This document shows positions 11,330 through 23,973 of a stretch of DNA of 64,000 nt, piece after piece. This DNA comes from Synaphobranchus kaupii. Its lineage: Eukaryota > Chordata > Actinopteri > Anguilliformes > Synaphobranchidae. The DNA is taken from contig CM056379.1 of the NCBI GenBank assembly GCA_029718625.1, positions 51,543,579 through 51,607,578 of the forward strand, read 5' to 3'. The position numbers were made by a program, and so were the translations under genes. How positions within the stretch are numbered: the first letter of the stretch is position 1; the number at the start of each line of letters is the position of its first letter. The notes under the pieces were generated by a model, which saw only the letters and a list, made by a program, of their open reading frames with translations, did not search any database and was not told where the DNA came from.

Positions 11330-11580
11330 TATTCAGTTTACCCAGAATTAACTGACATTTGTCTGTCAGAGCCCTTACAGCAGCTGTGTCAGCTGGGTCC
11401 ATCCTGCTTCCTTCTGCGGACACAATCTTCCCAAGGTAGCAGACTTCAGTCTTGAATAGCTCACATTTACTGGGTTTCAATTTAATCCAAATTTGTCTCA
11501 GTCTTTGTAATACTTTTCTGACATTAGTGAGGTGGTCTTCGAAGGTCTTGCTAAAGTGTCAGTGTCATCGAAGTGGGGGA
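11330..11580 (-). pseudogene. Ty3/gypsy-type reverse transcriptase fragment
   Basis: The minus strand reads SKTFEDHLTNVRKVLQRLR, then KLKPSKCELFKTEVCYLG, then VSAEGSRMDPADTAA. This is the segment of gypsy RT just after the catalytic YLDD box. Upstream a degraded FDD stands in a shifted frame near 11570. The frame is open for about 75 codons and then ends. No LTR, integrase or protease was seen nearby. It is a short relic of one retroelement. Confidence 0.8.
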
Positions 11581-11589
11581 CAGGCAACA

Positions 11590-13615
11590 GTTTTGGGGAA
11601 TATTCAGTTAAAAGCAAACTCTAATTAACGTTAGGTAACAATGACAGTTAAAGCATTAGAGTGCAATCCTTTTCTGCAAGCTTACAGATCCCAGCTCGCA
11701 CCTCCCAGCTCCCAGAAGGGCGTCCAGTTTGATCCTTTATTCTTAGGACTACACCACTGATAAAATCCCCTTAGTTGCTCTTCACAGGAGGTATGTGAAA
11801 GTTATGAGGCGAGCTAGAGGAGCTGAAGGTCAAACAACATTAATTTAGCTGCTGAAAAGGTAGATTACGTGTCAACCAAGAAGTCACAATCAGTCAGATA
11901 TTTATTATGATACGTTAATTACCTTCTGAGACAACTCCACTGAACAATGTATAATATTATTTTGTCGAACAGAAAAAAGCACAGCAGATCAGACAGAGAC
12001 ACATGGCAGTTCAGCTTCTCTTAGTCATCAGGAGGAGGACAGGGCAAGGTTAGTATTGGTTAGGCCAAGGTCAATGTATTGCTGTGATGTTACCGTCATC
12101 TTTAGATGACACATGACCCGTATATGGGCGGTTGAACTGATTTTTTTATTTTAAAGATCATATTCAAAGCAGCTGTAAGTCCATAGCAGTCCTGTACAAA
12201 GGCTATTACAAGAAAAAAATCTGCATGATGAGGTAACTGCCTCAATAGAATAGGATTTAACATATTGTCTTAATGTACTTGGTGTGTATCCACCAAGAAT
12301 TTCAAAAATAATGAGATCCAAAGATAACACATCAAATTGTAAGAGCAGATAGGGTCAAGGGAGTGCGCCCCATGGTATTTTTGACGTAAAAACATAAGTG
12401 ATTACAGATTAATTTCAAATATTTGTCCACTGTGGTGGAAAGCATTGTGTGAAAAGTTAAAGGTGAATATGAGAATTTTAATTGATAAGCTATGGTGGTT
12501 CAGAGAGTAGCATACATATCATGCAATTTGTAATTCTTCAAGTCTCATAAGTGAATCTGTATTGACCTATAAAAAGGTATAAAGTGATCTGTCTTGCTTT
12601 TTTGATATTAAAGCAATGTAGAATATGCATCAAATATGCTATCAAATAGTGCTGTTGGATTCGTTGTTTTTGGAGTTAGGTGGTGGGAAGAGTATTATTA
12701 CGCTGTTTTCTGCCATACAACTTTCAGGCCTGTGATGGCACCTCTGTATTGAATGAATAGTAATAAACAAGTACAACAAATACCATGTTTCTTTGATTTC
12801 CTTTTGTATACAGCACTGTAGGCTATTACTGGATCAATAAATGGTTTAATTTAGTTGCATTATTATGATCCACATTGGAATATCCATAATCCGGGAAGTT
12901 GAACAATGTTACACAGTTACATTCATATTCACTTATTCCCAACTTAGTTTTAGATCCAAACTGAAAGACTAATTCAAGGATACTTTAATTAAATTCCACA
13001 GGGTATACTCAAAATATATACTCTCAACAGTGCAGTAGTTAGTTGTTCAATAAAACACCAACACATTTCCACTTTAAACATGGCGACCATTCCTTAAACC
13101 GAATTCTAGCTTCAGAATGAGAGAACGCTGCTTTAACCATAGCGTCACATGGAGAAAACAATTATTACAATTAAAACAAGCATTCTGTGACTTTAACTTC
13201 AGTATTAAACAGAAAATAATTCTAACTTTAGTATTATACAGTGAAAGTTGCTTTACCGTTAGCATCACAAAGAGAAAGCATTATAACTTTCGCATTATAC
13301 ACAGAAAGTTGCCATCACAAAGAGAAAGCATTATAACTTTAGCATTATACAGAGAAACAATTCTCAGTTTAATATTCTGCTAAGAATAAAGCGCGGTCTT
13401 TTCTGTGATGATGCTGCCGCGAGCTACAGTACTGTTAGCTTTTCTCCGCTTAGCTAGCTCGGATACACTCGTTCGGTAAATTAACAATTACTTGGTGAGA
13501 ACTTTAACATATTCGACAAACAAACGTTTCTCTAACAAATGTATATCATTACTAAGCAAGTGCATCGCCCTGAACCACTTTTAGAAGGGGGATTAATACC
13601 TGAAAAGGGGATATA
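11590..13615. other. No gene recognised
   Basis: AT-rich DNA. At 13190-13370 a roughly 35-60 bp motif (ACTTTAGTATTATACAGTGAA, CAAAGAGAAAGCATTATAAC) repeats imperfectly four times. Nothing codes convincingly. Confidence 0.5.
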
Positions 13616-15348
13616 AACTCCTCAAAAAAGGTTCGTAAACGTTATTTCGGTTGATTATTCCTCCCCTTTAATAATACCAATTGGTATTGTATTTTATATC
13701 GTTGGAAAGCCTGATTAGTCACCTTTACAACGAGGTACAACTTGTAAGGATCATGCATTCGTGGAATGAGCAACACAGCTAACCGTGTGGGTAGCGGCCA
13801 AAAAAAATGTGCCAAAATCCCCTGCAATATTCTTCTGTTGGTATTCACTCTCGTTTTGAGCTTCAAGTGCTGGCAGGTGTATGCCAGTCACAGGTGTGTG
13901 ACTGGCACCTGATTGGCACCTAATTGACAGCACTTGTGCGCATGGGTCCTGCAACTTTGTTGAGTTTGTGTGTGCTCCAAGCATAAACATGCCACGTTTG
14001 TCCCTTCAGGATAAGGCCCGTGCAATAGGGCAGGTGGAAGCTGGTGTTCCGGTACGCAGAGTGGCAGCATTATTTGGTGTCAGCCCTGGTACCATTTCCA
14101 AACTTAGGACCAAGTTCCATGAGACTGGTGAAGTCAAAGACAGACCACGAAGTGGCCGTCCCAGGAAGACAACACCCCAAGAAGACCGGTTCCTCACCCT
14201 TGCTTCACTGAGGAACCGTAGGCTTTCTTCCAGAGATTTACAGGCAAGATTTGCGGTACCACAGACAGATCTCTGATCAGACAGTGAGGAACAGACTTGC
14301 ACATGGCCGGTCTTCATGCTTATAAGGCTGCCAGGAAGACTGCCCTTCACCGTCAGGCCCGTTTGCGCTGGTGTCGACAGCACCGACAGTGGAACCTAAG
14401 AATGTGGGGCAACGTCATGTTCAGTGATGAATCAAGGTTCTGTCTGCGGAAGCTGGATGGCAGGATCAAAGTATGGAGACAGTGTGGAGAACGCTATGCA
14501 GATTGCTGCACAGATCGCGTGACACCTTTCAATGGGGGCAGTGTCATGGTGTGGGGCGGTATCTCTCTCACAGGCAAAACAGAACTTGTCATCATTGAAG
14601 GCAATCTCAATGCAGTGAGATATCAGAATGAGATTCTGGAGCCAGTGGCGATCACATATCTCCAGAATCTGGGACCTAACTCCATCCTCCAGGATGACAA
14701 CGCTCGCCCCCACAGAGCCAGGATCATCACAGAGTACCTCCAGAATTTGGGAGTGGAGAGGATGGAATGGCCTGCCGTGAGTCCAGACCTCAACCCAATT
14801 GAACACCTGTGGGATCAGCTTGGGCGTGCTGTACGTGCTGTACGACGAGTGTCCAACGCAACCATGTTGGCTGACTTGCGGCAAATCCTGGTTGAGGAAT
14901 GGGATGCCATCCCACAGCAGTGTGTGACCAGGCTGGTGACCAGCATGAGGAGGAGGTGCCAAGCTGTTGTGACTGCGTATGGATCTTCCACACGCTACTG
15001 AGGTCCCTGACAGTGTAAAATGAATAAAGTGTAAAAATGGCCAATATGTGTTGTTTTTTCCTTATTACTGTGGGAGAGTGCAATCATCCAATCCACCAAG
15101 CAACTCAAAACGAGAGTGAATACCAACAGAAGAATATTGCAGGGGATTTTGGCACATTTTTTTGGGCCGCTACCCACACGGTTAGCAGTGTTGCTCATTC
15201 CACGAATGCATGATCCTTACAAGTTGTACCTTGTTGTAAAGGTGACTAATCAGGCTTTCCAACAATATAAAATACAATACCAATTGGTATTATTAAAGGG
15301 GAGGAATAATCGACCGAAATAACGTTTCCGAACTTTTTTTGAGGAGTT
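13616..15348 (+). mobile_element. Tc1-type element, copy A, full length but frameshifted
   Basis: TA on both sides (13614-13615, 15349-15350). Terminal inverted repeats of roughly 230-250 bp begin AACTCCTCAAAAAA. The same family is at 52367-54550 in the opposite orientation. Transposase lies between the repeats on the plus strand. Confidence 0.92.
13989..15001 (+). pseudogene. Tc1 transposase, frameshifted (copy A)
   Basis: The start MPRLSLQDKARAIGQVEAG is followed by HTH domains and a GRPRK hook. The catalytic part has FSDESRF, the LQDDNARPH box and SPDLNPIEHLW (DD34E spacing), ending at TGA 14999-15001. Compared with copy B it lacks 5 bp near 14254 and gains 1 bp near 14297, so the DNA-binding and catalytic parts are out of frame. 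It also lacks three codons (Pro-Ala-Met) near 14338. Copy A keeps five HTH residues that copy B has lost. Confidence 0.92.
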
Positions 15349-16555
15349 TATATGTAAAAAGACTCGCAGACACAGGCTTTCTTCACATTGTGTTTGTATT
15401 GAATGAAGAGAGAGCTGCGCACTTCTCTTATTGGAGCTCAAATGCCCCCTACTGGCGTGATGGTAGGCTACTACCCAACCAATCTCACTAGAGATGATGT
15501 TAGAATGAGTGCAATAAGCATAAAATACATCCTTATTTGTTTAATACCTTGTTACTTAATACCAAGCATAAATTCATCATCTGAATATTGAATATTAATC
15601 TTACTACCATCAATTCCTGTTGTTCATTTCAAGTTCTGTTGTTTGTTTACTTCTCTATCTGTTACACTTGCACCAAATTTTAGACACAGCTGAGTGGGAA
15701 CAACCAACATCTTTTGCCACACTCCGTGTTGGATTTCCTTCTTGAAGGAGTTTTATAATCCTTTCCATTGTTTCAATTGACAACTCTCTTGTTGGGGCCA
15801 TGTTTCCTTTCAATTAGCCAAGTCCAACAGCTCGGTAAGGTCTGTAAGCACTCTCTTTTAACTGCAGACTAATTTGCATTTTTAGACTTCTGCCGGTATT
15901 TGATTTAGAAATGCAAATTACAAGTGATTCCATAATTTTTTCCTCTACTTGATCTGGAAATATGCCATTAATTAAAATAATTTAATTTAATTTGTTTGAG
16001 GTATGTTTCACAAAGCCAGAATGTTCAGCTATTAAACAAAAATTGTTTTGTGTCATATCTGTGATTTGTTTATTTACTACGAAGAAAAAAATCTGGGTGA
16101 ACATCCTCTAAGTGTGGTGATTCCATAATCTTTGCCAGGGGTTGTAAATTAAATTCAAAAGAGACATATTAGGGCCCCCTGCTGAACTAATTTGCCCCCC
16201 CCTGAGCTGATCATGTAGTTATGCCACTGCACTTCCCACAGTACCATGCGCAGATAAGACCCCTCCTACTACTACTCTTTGGGCCCTATCTTACACCCTG
16301 CGCTAGCCCAAACGCAAGTGTCTTTGCTATCTTACACCCGGCACAGGGTTCATTATAGCGCCTAGCGCTCACATCGTTTAAATTCCAAGTAATATTGCAC
16401 CCATAGCAAGTGAACTGAGTGGGCTGGTCTTAAGATCGATGTGGCCAAGATAATTTTTGACGTATTGCTATCTTGAGCCAGCAGAAAGCTCTTGCGGTAA
16501 AGCCACCACAAACCTGGTCTAAAGTCATGTTCCAGTTGTTTACATGTTATTTTAA
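15349..16555. other. Repeat scraps between two DNA transposons
   Basis: Contains the short HTH frame at 15655-15801 and two GATTCCATAAT words (about 15927 and 16119) that may mark ends of the same degraded element. 16281-16410 starts GGGCCCTATCTTACACC, a type of end seen in dispersed fish repeats. Confidence 0.45.
15655..15801 (-). pseudogene. Tc1/mariner-like transposase N-terminal HTH fragment, 48 codons
   Basis: The ATG is at 15799-15801 and a TAG at 15655-15657. The frame reads MAPTRELSIETMERIIKLLQ, then EGNPTRSVAKDVGCSHSAVS and KIW. The helix-turn-helix pattern (T-R-S-V-A-x-x-V-G-C-S-x-S-A-V) is typical of the first DNA-binding domain of Tc1-like transposases. Nothing catalytic follows. 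Confidence 0.7.
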
Positions 16556-19500
16556 CCTCTTAATACCAAACGCCCCCTAGCGGTAACGCGGGCGTTACGG
16601 AAATTATTAAATTATACATTTCATTAATTTAATAATATATAATAAACTGCTCACCTCAATATTTTGATTAAATATCCTTAAGATATATCCATTCCTTCTG
16701 GGAAAGTGGTTTTTAAGCCCAAAACGTCGGGATAAAACTTTGTAAATAACGTTGGAAACTCTGACCTAATTCTCAAACATGTATTGCAGCTTGATGTCAC
16801 ACCATAAACAATGTGCTGGTAAACTGTTCTGCTTAATTGTATTTCACAAAACTTTGGTTTGAAAAATCATTATACCTTTAGGCTTCAAGAAAAAATACTT
16901 TAAAACTTTCATACGGCTGTACATTATTTTTTTCCAATTTTAAACCGACTTGTGCTTTTTTGCACTTGATTACGACTCGTTCGGCTGTGTTCACTTTGGC
17001 GTTGTGAAACTCAGCCAGTTTCTGGAGTACCAATCCTGTGGCTTAGTATATGTTAGCCAGAGTTGTTTTGAACTTGCTTGCAGAGATTTATGCAAAACCG
17101 TCGTCAATTGGGTGCATTTCTTTGACTGATAGCACAATAGGCCTATCTGAAGTGGGAAAAACTGTCTTCCACCCGCCTCCACTCTGAGTATTATTTGCTT
17201 TCCATTGGGTTTTAAAACTGTCTGTCAAATATTCCAGCCAATAGCCAAGACTCTTATCTTTCAAACAAGCCCTCATTCAACACAATAGCCGTCGTAAAAA
17301 AAGGAAATACTGCCCTGCGTATAAGGAAGTGACAACCACGCGTAATTATCGAACCAAGATGGCGCAGTGTTTTTACCTTGTAGCGTAGCTCGCTACATTC
17401 CGTTTAGCAAAGCACAATTAATTAGGTAAGGCCCGCAGTTACATTTTTTTACTTTAGAGTATTTTTGATACAGTTTTTGTGTAGTTATGTCGAGATTTTT
17501 GAGGCGTTTATCCGTGCACCAAGTGCTAGACGAACTGGATAAGCCAGAAGATGTTTTTGCCGAGGGAGACTCATCCTGTCTCAGTGACGCTGAATCCACT
17601 GATGACCGAGATGATGTTGTGGGCATGTAAGTTGTTTTATCATACTAACAGTGTTATGCTATAAGCGCATTGAATTTCGCCATGGCAGGTAACGTCGTTA
17701 GGGCTGGTGGTATTACCGATTTTTCGATATACCAGTGTGAATTCTCGCAATGCCATGCGGGTTCGTAATTACATTGTCAACTGTATTTTATTGTTTTTCA
17801 TACAATTAATATTACAAATTGCACATTCCAACGGTATGATAAATAATTTATGAAGTAAACTTAGGGTGTACTGTCTGTGTTGACAAACTCGCACGTGTTA
17901 CGTGGCGTTGCCAACAACACAGATGTTTGTGGAAACGGTAAGTTTGGTGTAAGCATCGAAGGAAATGTGCAATTTAGCTGCAATGCGTGAATCCCTGTGT
18001 TTCTTCTGTGAAGCTAACTAACCTTATATACTTATGCATAAAATCGGTCCCTCTCAGCTAAATTAATATAGATAGTATTACCTTTACAGTGGCAAGCTAG
18101 CAAGCAAAATTACAGGTAACAAGCAGCTAGCTATCTATTTGTGTCTGAGATGAGCTACTAAATCGATTTTTTTTGAGTGTGAAATGGCTTCTGGAAGTGT
18201 TTAGTAAAGTCATTGTTCCACATGAGTAAATTGTTCTGTATGCAGTACAGAAGGCTGTGCAGGTAAACAAAATGGCAATTTATGCATGGTATGAGGGAGA
18301 GAACATGATAACATGGGGGGAGTACTTGTTTATTATTATTATTGTTGATTGTTGTTGTATAAGGGTATATCAACATGGTGGACAATTCCATGGACAGGGT
18401 TAGTGGGGTTTGTAATGATGCAGATTGCTCTCCTGAGGGAATGTGTAGTCTAAATGGCTTCTGTATGAATGGTTAAATAATCTCTCCTCACCCTCCACCC
18501 CCATGTTTTGATCCTTTGCCTTTTTTTGTTTTTAGTTCATTTTTTTAGCTTTTTGGACCCTGCCATTTTGTACTTTCTTTGTGTAAATACGGTAACTTCA
18601 GCAATTAGAGGGCAAGGATCTTTTTATTTGTTACAGCAGGGGTGTTTTTTATTTTTTATCTAGGAAACTGGTGGACTTTTGATTTTTTATCCACTGCACT
18701 TTTAGTAGTACACCTTAGTGCACTTGTATATAGTTGATATATGTTTGTCATGTATAAAGTTTTGCCTCCTAAAACCCAACCCCAACGTCCCTGTCATAGG
18801 AGGTGGCAACAGAATAAAGGACAGGACTGGCAAGCAGTAATGTGTAGGGAAGTTTCATACTATTCCCATTATTCATTTGAAAACCTGTTTGCACATTCCT
18901 GGACTCATTTCTGGCTAATGGGGCCCTGGTGAATACACAAGATTCACTGTGCTGCTACATGGGTTTTGACAGCTTTTTGTAACCTTGGGTAGTTAGTTGT
19001 GTAATATGAAGAGCACCAAGAACACGTCTAAAAATGAACTTTTATTGCCAATATTGACAAATGATCTAATTTTATTGTAAAAACCTAAAAAATAAATCAT
19101 ATTGAGACCTTTCTGGAACATTGCCATTTTGGGCACATTTGGCACCATTTGGCACCATTTGGATAACGAAAAAGGTTCACCTGAAAAAAACCCTGTAAAA
19201 TTTGAATGGTTTGAGATATTGACACCAGATTGTTACCAGAGGTAGGCAGCATATTGATGAATCAGATAGAGGAGTCATTTCCTCCATAGCATTTGTAGCT
19301 CCCCAGGTAAAAATTCTTAAACTTGAATGTAGGTACCCGTTTTTTAGTTTTTTTGTATTTTCTGTACATAAATTGTTGTAGTTAAGTATCAAAAACTGGA
19401 TTTCTATGAGTTCTCACTGCTTAGTCGTAATACTGCAGGTGTCTGCTTTAATAAAAGCCATGAACCATATTTGTACCATTTATAGTTTTTGAGATAACCA

Positions 19501-19563
19501 CCTTTGTTTGTCACTAGTGAAAACAGGCAAAAATTGGCCTATTTTGCCCTCGGTAGGAAGAGG
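16556..19563 (+). mobile_element. piggyBac-like element, 3.0 kb, internally decayed
   Basis: Flanked by TTAA at 16552-16555 and 19564-19567. The inverted ends are CCTCTTAATACC on the left and, reverse complemented, CCTCTTCCTACC on the right. It contains a piggyBac-type N-terminal exon but no DDD catalytic domain that I can find. TTGGCACCATTTGG words at 19130-19165 lie in the 3' part. It is a different family from 682-2698. Confidence 0.65.
17487..17630 (+). pseudogene. piggyBac transposase-like N-terminal exon, 47 codons
   Basis: Reads MSRFLRRLSVHQVLDELDK, then an acidic stretch EDVFAEGDSSCLSDAESTDD. Acidic N-termini of this form, with a VxEVLxEL-like start, occur in PGBD/piggyBac transposases. 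The frame ends at TAA 17628-17630, but a good donor GTAAGTT overlaps it at 17627, so this could be a coding first exon spliced to a lost exon. Confidence 0.5.
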
Positions 19564-19567
19564 TTAA

Positions 19568-21879
19568 AGGCGCATATAAGTGGGTCTACATAGGCGTGTG
19601 CACAACATGCATACACCCTCCTGTCTGTTACACACAGGGGAGTGCACAATCATGACTAAAAATATCAAGATTACAATGTGAAATATTATTGTATAGACTA
19701 TATAAAAAAATGCATCATAATAAAAGGGTCCATAGGTCAAAGACCACATACCTGTCCCTCAGCGAAGGGGAATGCCGCATTAAATTGTTTTCAGCCCACT
19801 CCATCAACATCCAGGCGATGTGTGATGGTACGTGGAAGGTTACATGTATAGACTATTCGCAATTATCCTGGATCAAGCTATGACTTAGCCTATATTTGCC
19901 AATAATTCCTAACAATCTTCTGTTAGGGGACAATGGCTATCCATTAAAAACTTTGCTGATAACACCTATATCAAGCCTAATGCGCAAATTGTCATTTACA
20001 CCTAATGCGTGAATTGTCATTCAATGGAAAACTCGTACACTGCAATAGATGGACATTTGAGTTCTGAAAAAGCACTTCAGATGTCATTACAATACAGCTG
20101 TCTTCATCTAGGCCTACAGTCTGTAAGTAAATAGAATGGTTTTGACTGAAAAAGTTCAATACCTTGTCCAGTGAATATTGCATTTATTGTTTTTCAAATA
20201 GCCTAGGCTAGTCCCCGGGGTTCGCTGTGCATAAGGTTTTTTTGATAGCCTACGGTTAAAAAAACTTCACCATGTTAACTGAATTTTAACCTTATACTTT
20301 GTCCTTCATATTTTAAAAATTACAGTGACCACCTTTGCATACTCTCAGCTTATTAAAACCCTGCTGATTTCACCTGTTATTCCATAACTGAACAGAACAA
20401 TTTTAAAGAGAACTAAGAGTCTAATTAGAAACTAAAACAAATTTGCAGCACATTACAGAATTAATTCACAATTAATTTTAATGCTATTCTCTGCATGTGC
20501 GCTTTAACTTAATGCAGGAGCAGGTCTGTTTCCCCTGCTGTAAATCACACTTTTCATGGTCTTCCTGGCAAAGTGGACTTGGTTTAAAGCATTACGCTAC
20601 CAGCAAAACAGGTTGGTCACATTTCCATAAGCAGGACATTATAAAACAAGGGATAATATGTGTGAACCTATGGGTTCCCATCAGTTTTAGTGTATTTAGT
20701 GTCGTCATTAAGGCAAAATAATGGTATTTATGTTATTAATCAATATTACAATGCACATAATGAACTTTGGATGAAGCTTTAACTTCAAGAACATTGAATA
20801 TGCTTCATTGTATAATCAACCAAAATTTGTACAATAGGCTAATTTGGCATTGTCTAAGGTGAGACTGAAGCCATATTCTAGTAGCTTATTCTCAGCTGTT
20901 GCAGTTGCTTTTAACAAAATTTAATTTAACCAAATATATCAGCACTGTTGGGAATTACTGGGAACCCGTGCCGGTGTTAAACTCTAATGTTAAAGATTAT
21001 AATTGTGTATATCAAAACGCTTCATAATGGTTAGTCCAAATAATATTGATCATACTATTGATCCATAACACCTATTCCTTGCTCGCACTACTCGCGAGCG
21101 AGCATGTCTGTTTCACCATCATGTCTGTTTCACCATCATATAAGCAATCTGCCAAGGTGGAAAGCAGGCTTTTAAAGGGAATGGGATATGACATTTTCAT
21201 TGTTTATGTGATGCAAAATCTCTTCATAAAACATCTTCGCACCCGGCTCTCAATGTGAGGTAGCTGGGACACTGCTTATTCGTTGCCATTAGACATTCTT
21301 GCTGTTGCATAAAACACAGAGAATTGTCTTCAGATGTTACTCTTTTATTTCTTGTAAGTTCACACTAATGCCTTTTTCAGTGAACCCAGTCTTGACTGCC
21401 CATGTTGTTGTTTTTGAGTGTTTTTTTCTTCTTTACCTGCTTCAATTTCATTAAGGTCACCTCATTCAATACAATGTGTCTTCTTTTGACAGGCAGGTGA
21501 CATGTATCAGTAACATCACTTACCGGTACTTCTATTTAGCTTTTGACAGTATTGGTTGCGTCTTCAAAGTTCGCTCACAAAGAAGTGAAGAAGTTTCTGC
21601 GTCCATATCTCCAAATAAATGAAAGGAAATGTGGTGTCAACGATTAGATTTCTAAGACGTTAATTATTATAACATAACTTTAATACAACTAGAAAATTTT
21701 TCATGTAGTGATTTCGAACTGTAATAAGTCAAGTACCCGGATGACCTTTCTTATTCAAGCCATTTAAACCACAGCTTTCAACGAATTTATCCAAGCCATG
21801 GTATATAAAATATATATATATATATATTATACAGTCTTCATTTTGATAATGAGTCCTCTCATCAACTTATCAAATGCTT
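19568..21879. other. No gene recognised
   Basis: AT-rich, no convincing coding frame. A short (AT)n run lies near 21807-21826. Small palindromic words only. Confidence 0.5.
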
Positions 21880-22760
21880 TTGGAAATCTAGGTATATAAT
21901 ATCATAAGCCTTGTACAATCAAAACACTTGGTAGCTTCCTCAAAGAATGCCAAAAGGTTTGTCTGGCATGACCTTCCCCTGCGAAAACCATGTTGGCTAT
22001 CTCTTAAGATGTTATTTTCAAGAAATAATTCAAATTCGTCTCTGATGATAGATTCCAGTATTTTACATATGACGCAGGTTAAACTGACAGGCCTAGTTTC
22101 CTGGATGTCCGGTCTCCTTTATTGGTATTACATCATCTTTTTTTCAGTCGTCTGGTAATTTGGTTTATAGATGATCTCAGTTAACTCTGAGTACCCTAGA
22201 GTATCATCCAGGCCTGCTGCCTTATTTGTCTTTAATTTATGCAATTTATCTAGTACTTCTCTATCCCCTATCTCAATATCTGCTAAGACATTCTGAGTAC
22301 TGAATGTTCCTTCCGGCCTATTAGTACCCTCCTCTCTGGTAAAACTCTCAACAAAGTAATTGTGTGAGGCATCAGCAATATCCTCATTCTTATAAAGCAG
22401 TAACCCTTCCTTATTCTTAATGCATTAACCTCCTCCTTAACTTTCCTTTTCTTACAGCAGTATTGGAAGAAATGTTTAGGATTACTTTTTGCATCTTCAG
22501 CAATTTGCCATTCAAACAGCCTTTTGGCTACCCTTAATTATTTTTTAACCTTAGCATGCATATTACAATAATTTGCCTTATTACTCTCAGTATTATCTTT
22601 TTTATATATCTTAAAAGGTTATTATTGTCCCTCAAACTATTCCGTATAGCATTATTCTTCCACTGTGGAGACTGCTTTTTCATCTTACTTCTCTTTACCT
22701 TGGGAATTAATTTACATTGTGCAATGTGCATGAAGAATAACCCTTTTGAACCTGTCCCGC
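21880..22760 (-). pseudogene. CR1/L2-like LINE ORF2 fragment (linker and RT), degraded
   Basis: Frames on the minus strand read, in order, KRLFEWQIAEDAKSNPKHFF, KKRKVKEEV, then LHKLKTNKAAGLDD, and later sequence resembling the RT stretch before and after the GF-KGKS box. The order EN-RT linker, then KxxKAxGxD, then RT, is that of CR1/L2/Rex-type LINEs. Many stops and frameshifts are present. 22760-22960 may contain more of the endonuclease end, but this is too weak to call. Confidence 0.65.
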
Positions 22761-23973
22761 ATAATCACTAGAAATTGTTTTAAAGTAAGTTTTAGTTCAT
22801 GTCTATGGTCTAAATGAATGGGGAAGTCACTTCCAAAACCAGTGTGACGTAGTCACTTGAGTAGTCTATAAGGTGAGTGAGCCTATAAGAGTTTGTCCCA
22901 ATATTCGTCCCAAATTTCTCAGAAACATTAGCCTGTAAAACAATACGGTCAGGATCTGTTGTCATATTGTGCCATCACTGCATGTCAGGTAAACCGGCTG
23001 AGCGAAACCTCATAAGTAGATATCATATGAGGATTTTAAGTACACTACATTTAAAGAACATTTTGACTTGAAATTGACATAAATTACAAATTTTTGACCA
23101 AAATAGAAGTTACTGCCTTTTGCCTTTGCACTGCAGCTAGAATGCTTTCCACTACACAAAAACAAAAAGATTTCTATGATTATTGTTGCATTCATTTTTC
23201 ATTTTCATAAAACATTATGAACAATAACTGGGTGCCCTTTTCCTCACTTTGAGAACCCTTCAAAAGGCCTCTGTAAAGCTGTGGGGCATCACCATATGTT
23301 CTTATAACTGCAGGTCAAATCTAGCTTCTCCACTCACAAAACACCAGTAACCTTGATGTTAAGGCAAATAAACTCTAGGTTGATAACCTTTTCGCTCATA
23401 CGGTTGGAGAATGGGTTCTCTGCTTTCTAGTCTTGCGTCGCTGCTATGTTTCAACATGGGCTTTTCTGCTGACTTATGTTACTAGTTCTGGGCTTGTGCA
23501 GGGAGGCATGCAGTGTGGATTTTCTGTTAAACATTTAATGAAAAATAAATACATTTGACCTGGGAGGTAGTGCTTTGGCTCACAATGCCATCCAACATGT
23601 TGAGGTTTATGATCACCAATTTAAAGTACAAGCCACTGTTCTAGAGGCATTGATTCTTGTATGCAGAAGACCAAGACTAGAAATACGCTGCAAAATCTGA
23701 TTTTAGCTTTATGGGCACTGCTATATCATGTATTCGTTGCCAGATCACCGGTGCTTCAGGCTTCATGGTAGAGCAGGCACTGTGTAGACCGTGGCTACCA
23801 GATTATCAAATCATCTGCATTCACAACTGTTTGCAAAGTTATGTGCACCAACAGCAGGCACACTATCTAAAAAAATCATGAGCCATGTCACAATGTTTTT
23901 TAGTAATCAGGTAGGGTAACTGCAGTTTTGAACATAACAAATTTGAATTAGTGTTCTTGATTATTGAAAGATA
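22761..23973. other. No gene recognised
   Basis: Possible extension of the degraded LINE up to about 22960. Otherwise unique-looking AT-rich DNA without coding signal. Confidence 0.4.

Noticed and set aside
14432..15083. Antisense ORFs of 97-176 codons over Tc1 copy A, and their counterparts at 53020-53752
   Set aside because: They are shadows of the transposase frame on the other strand.
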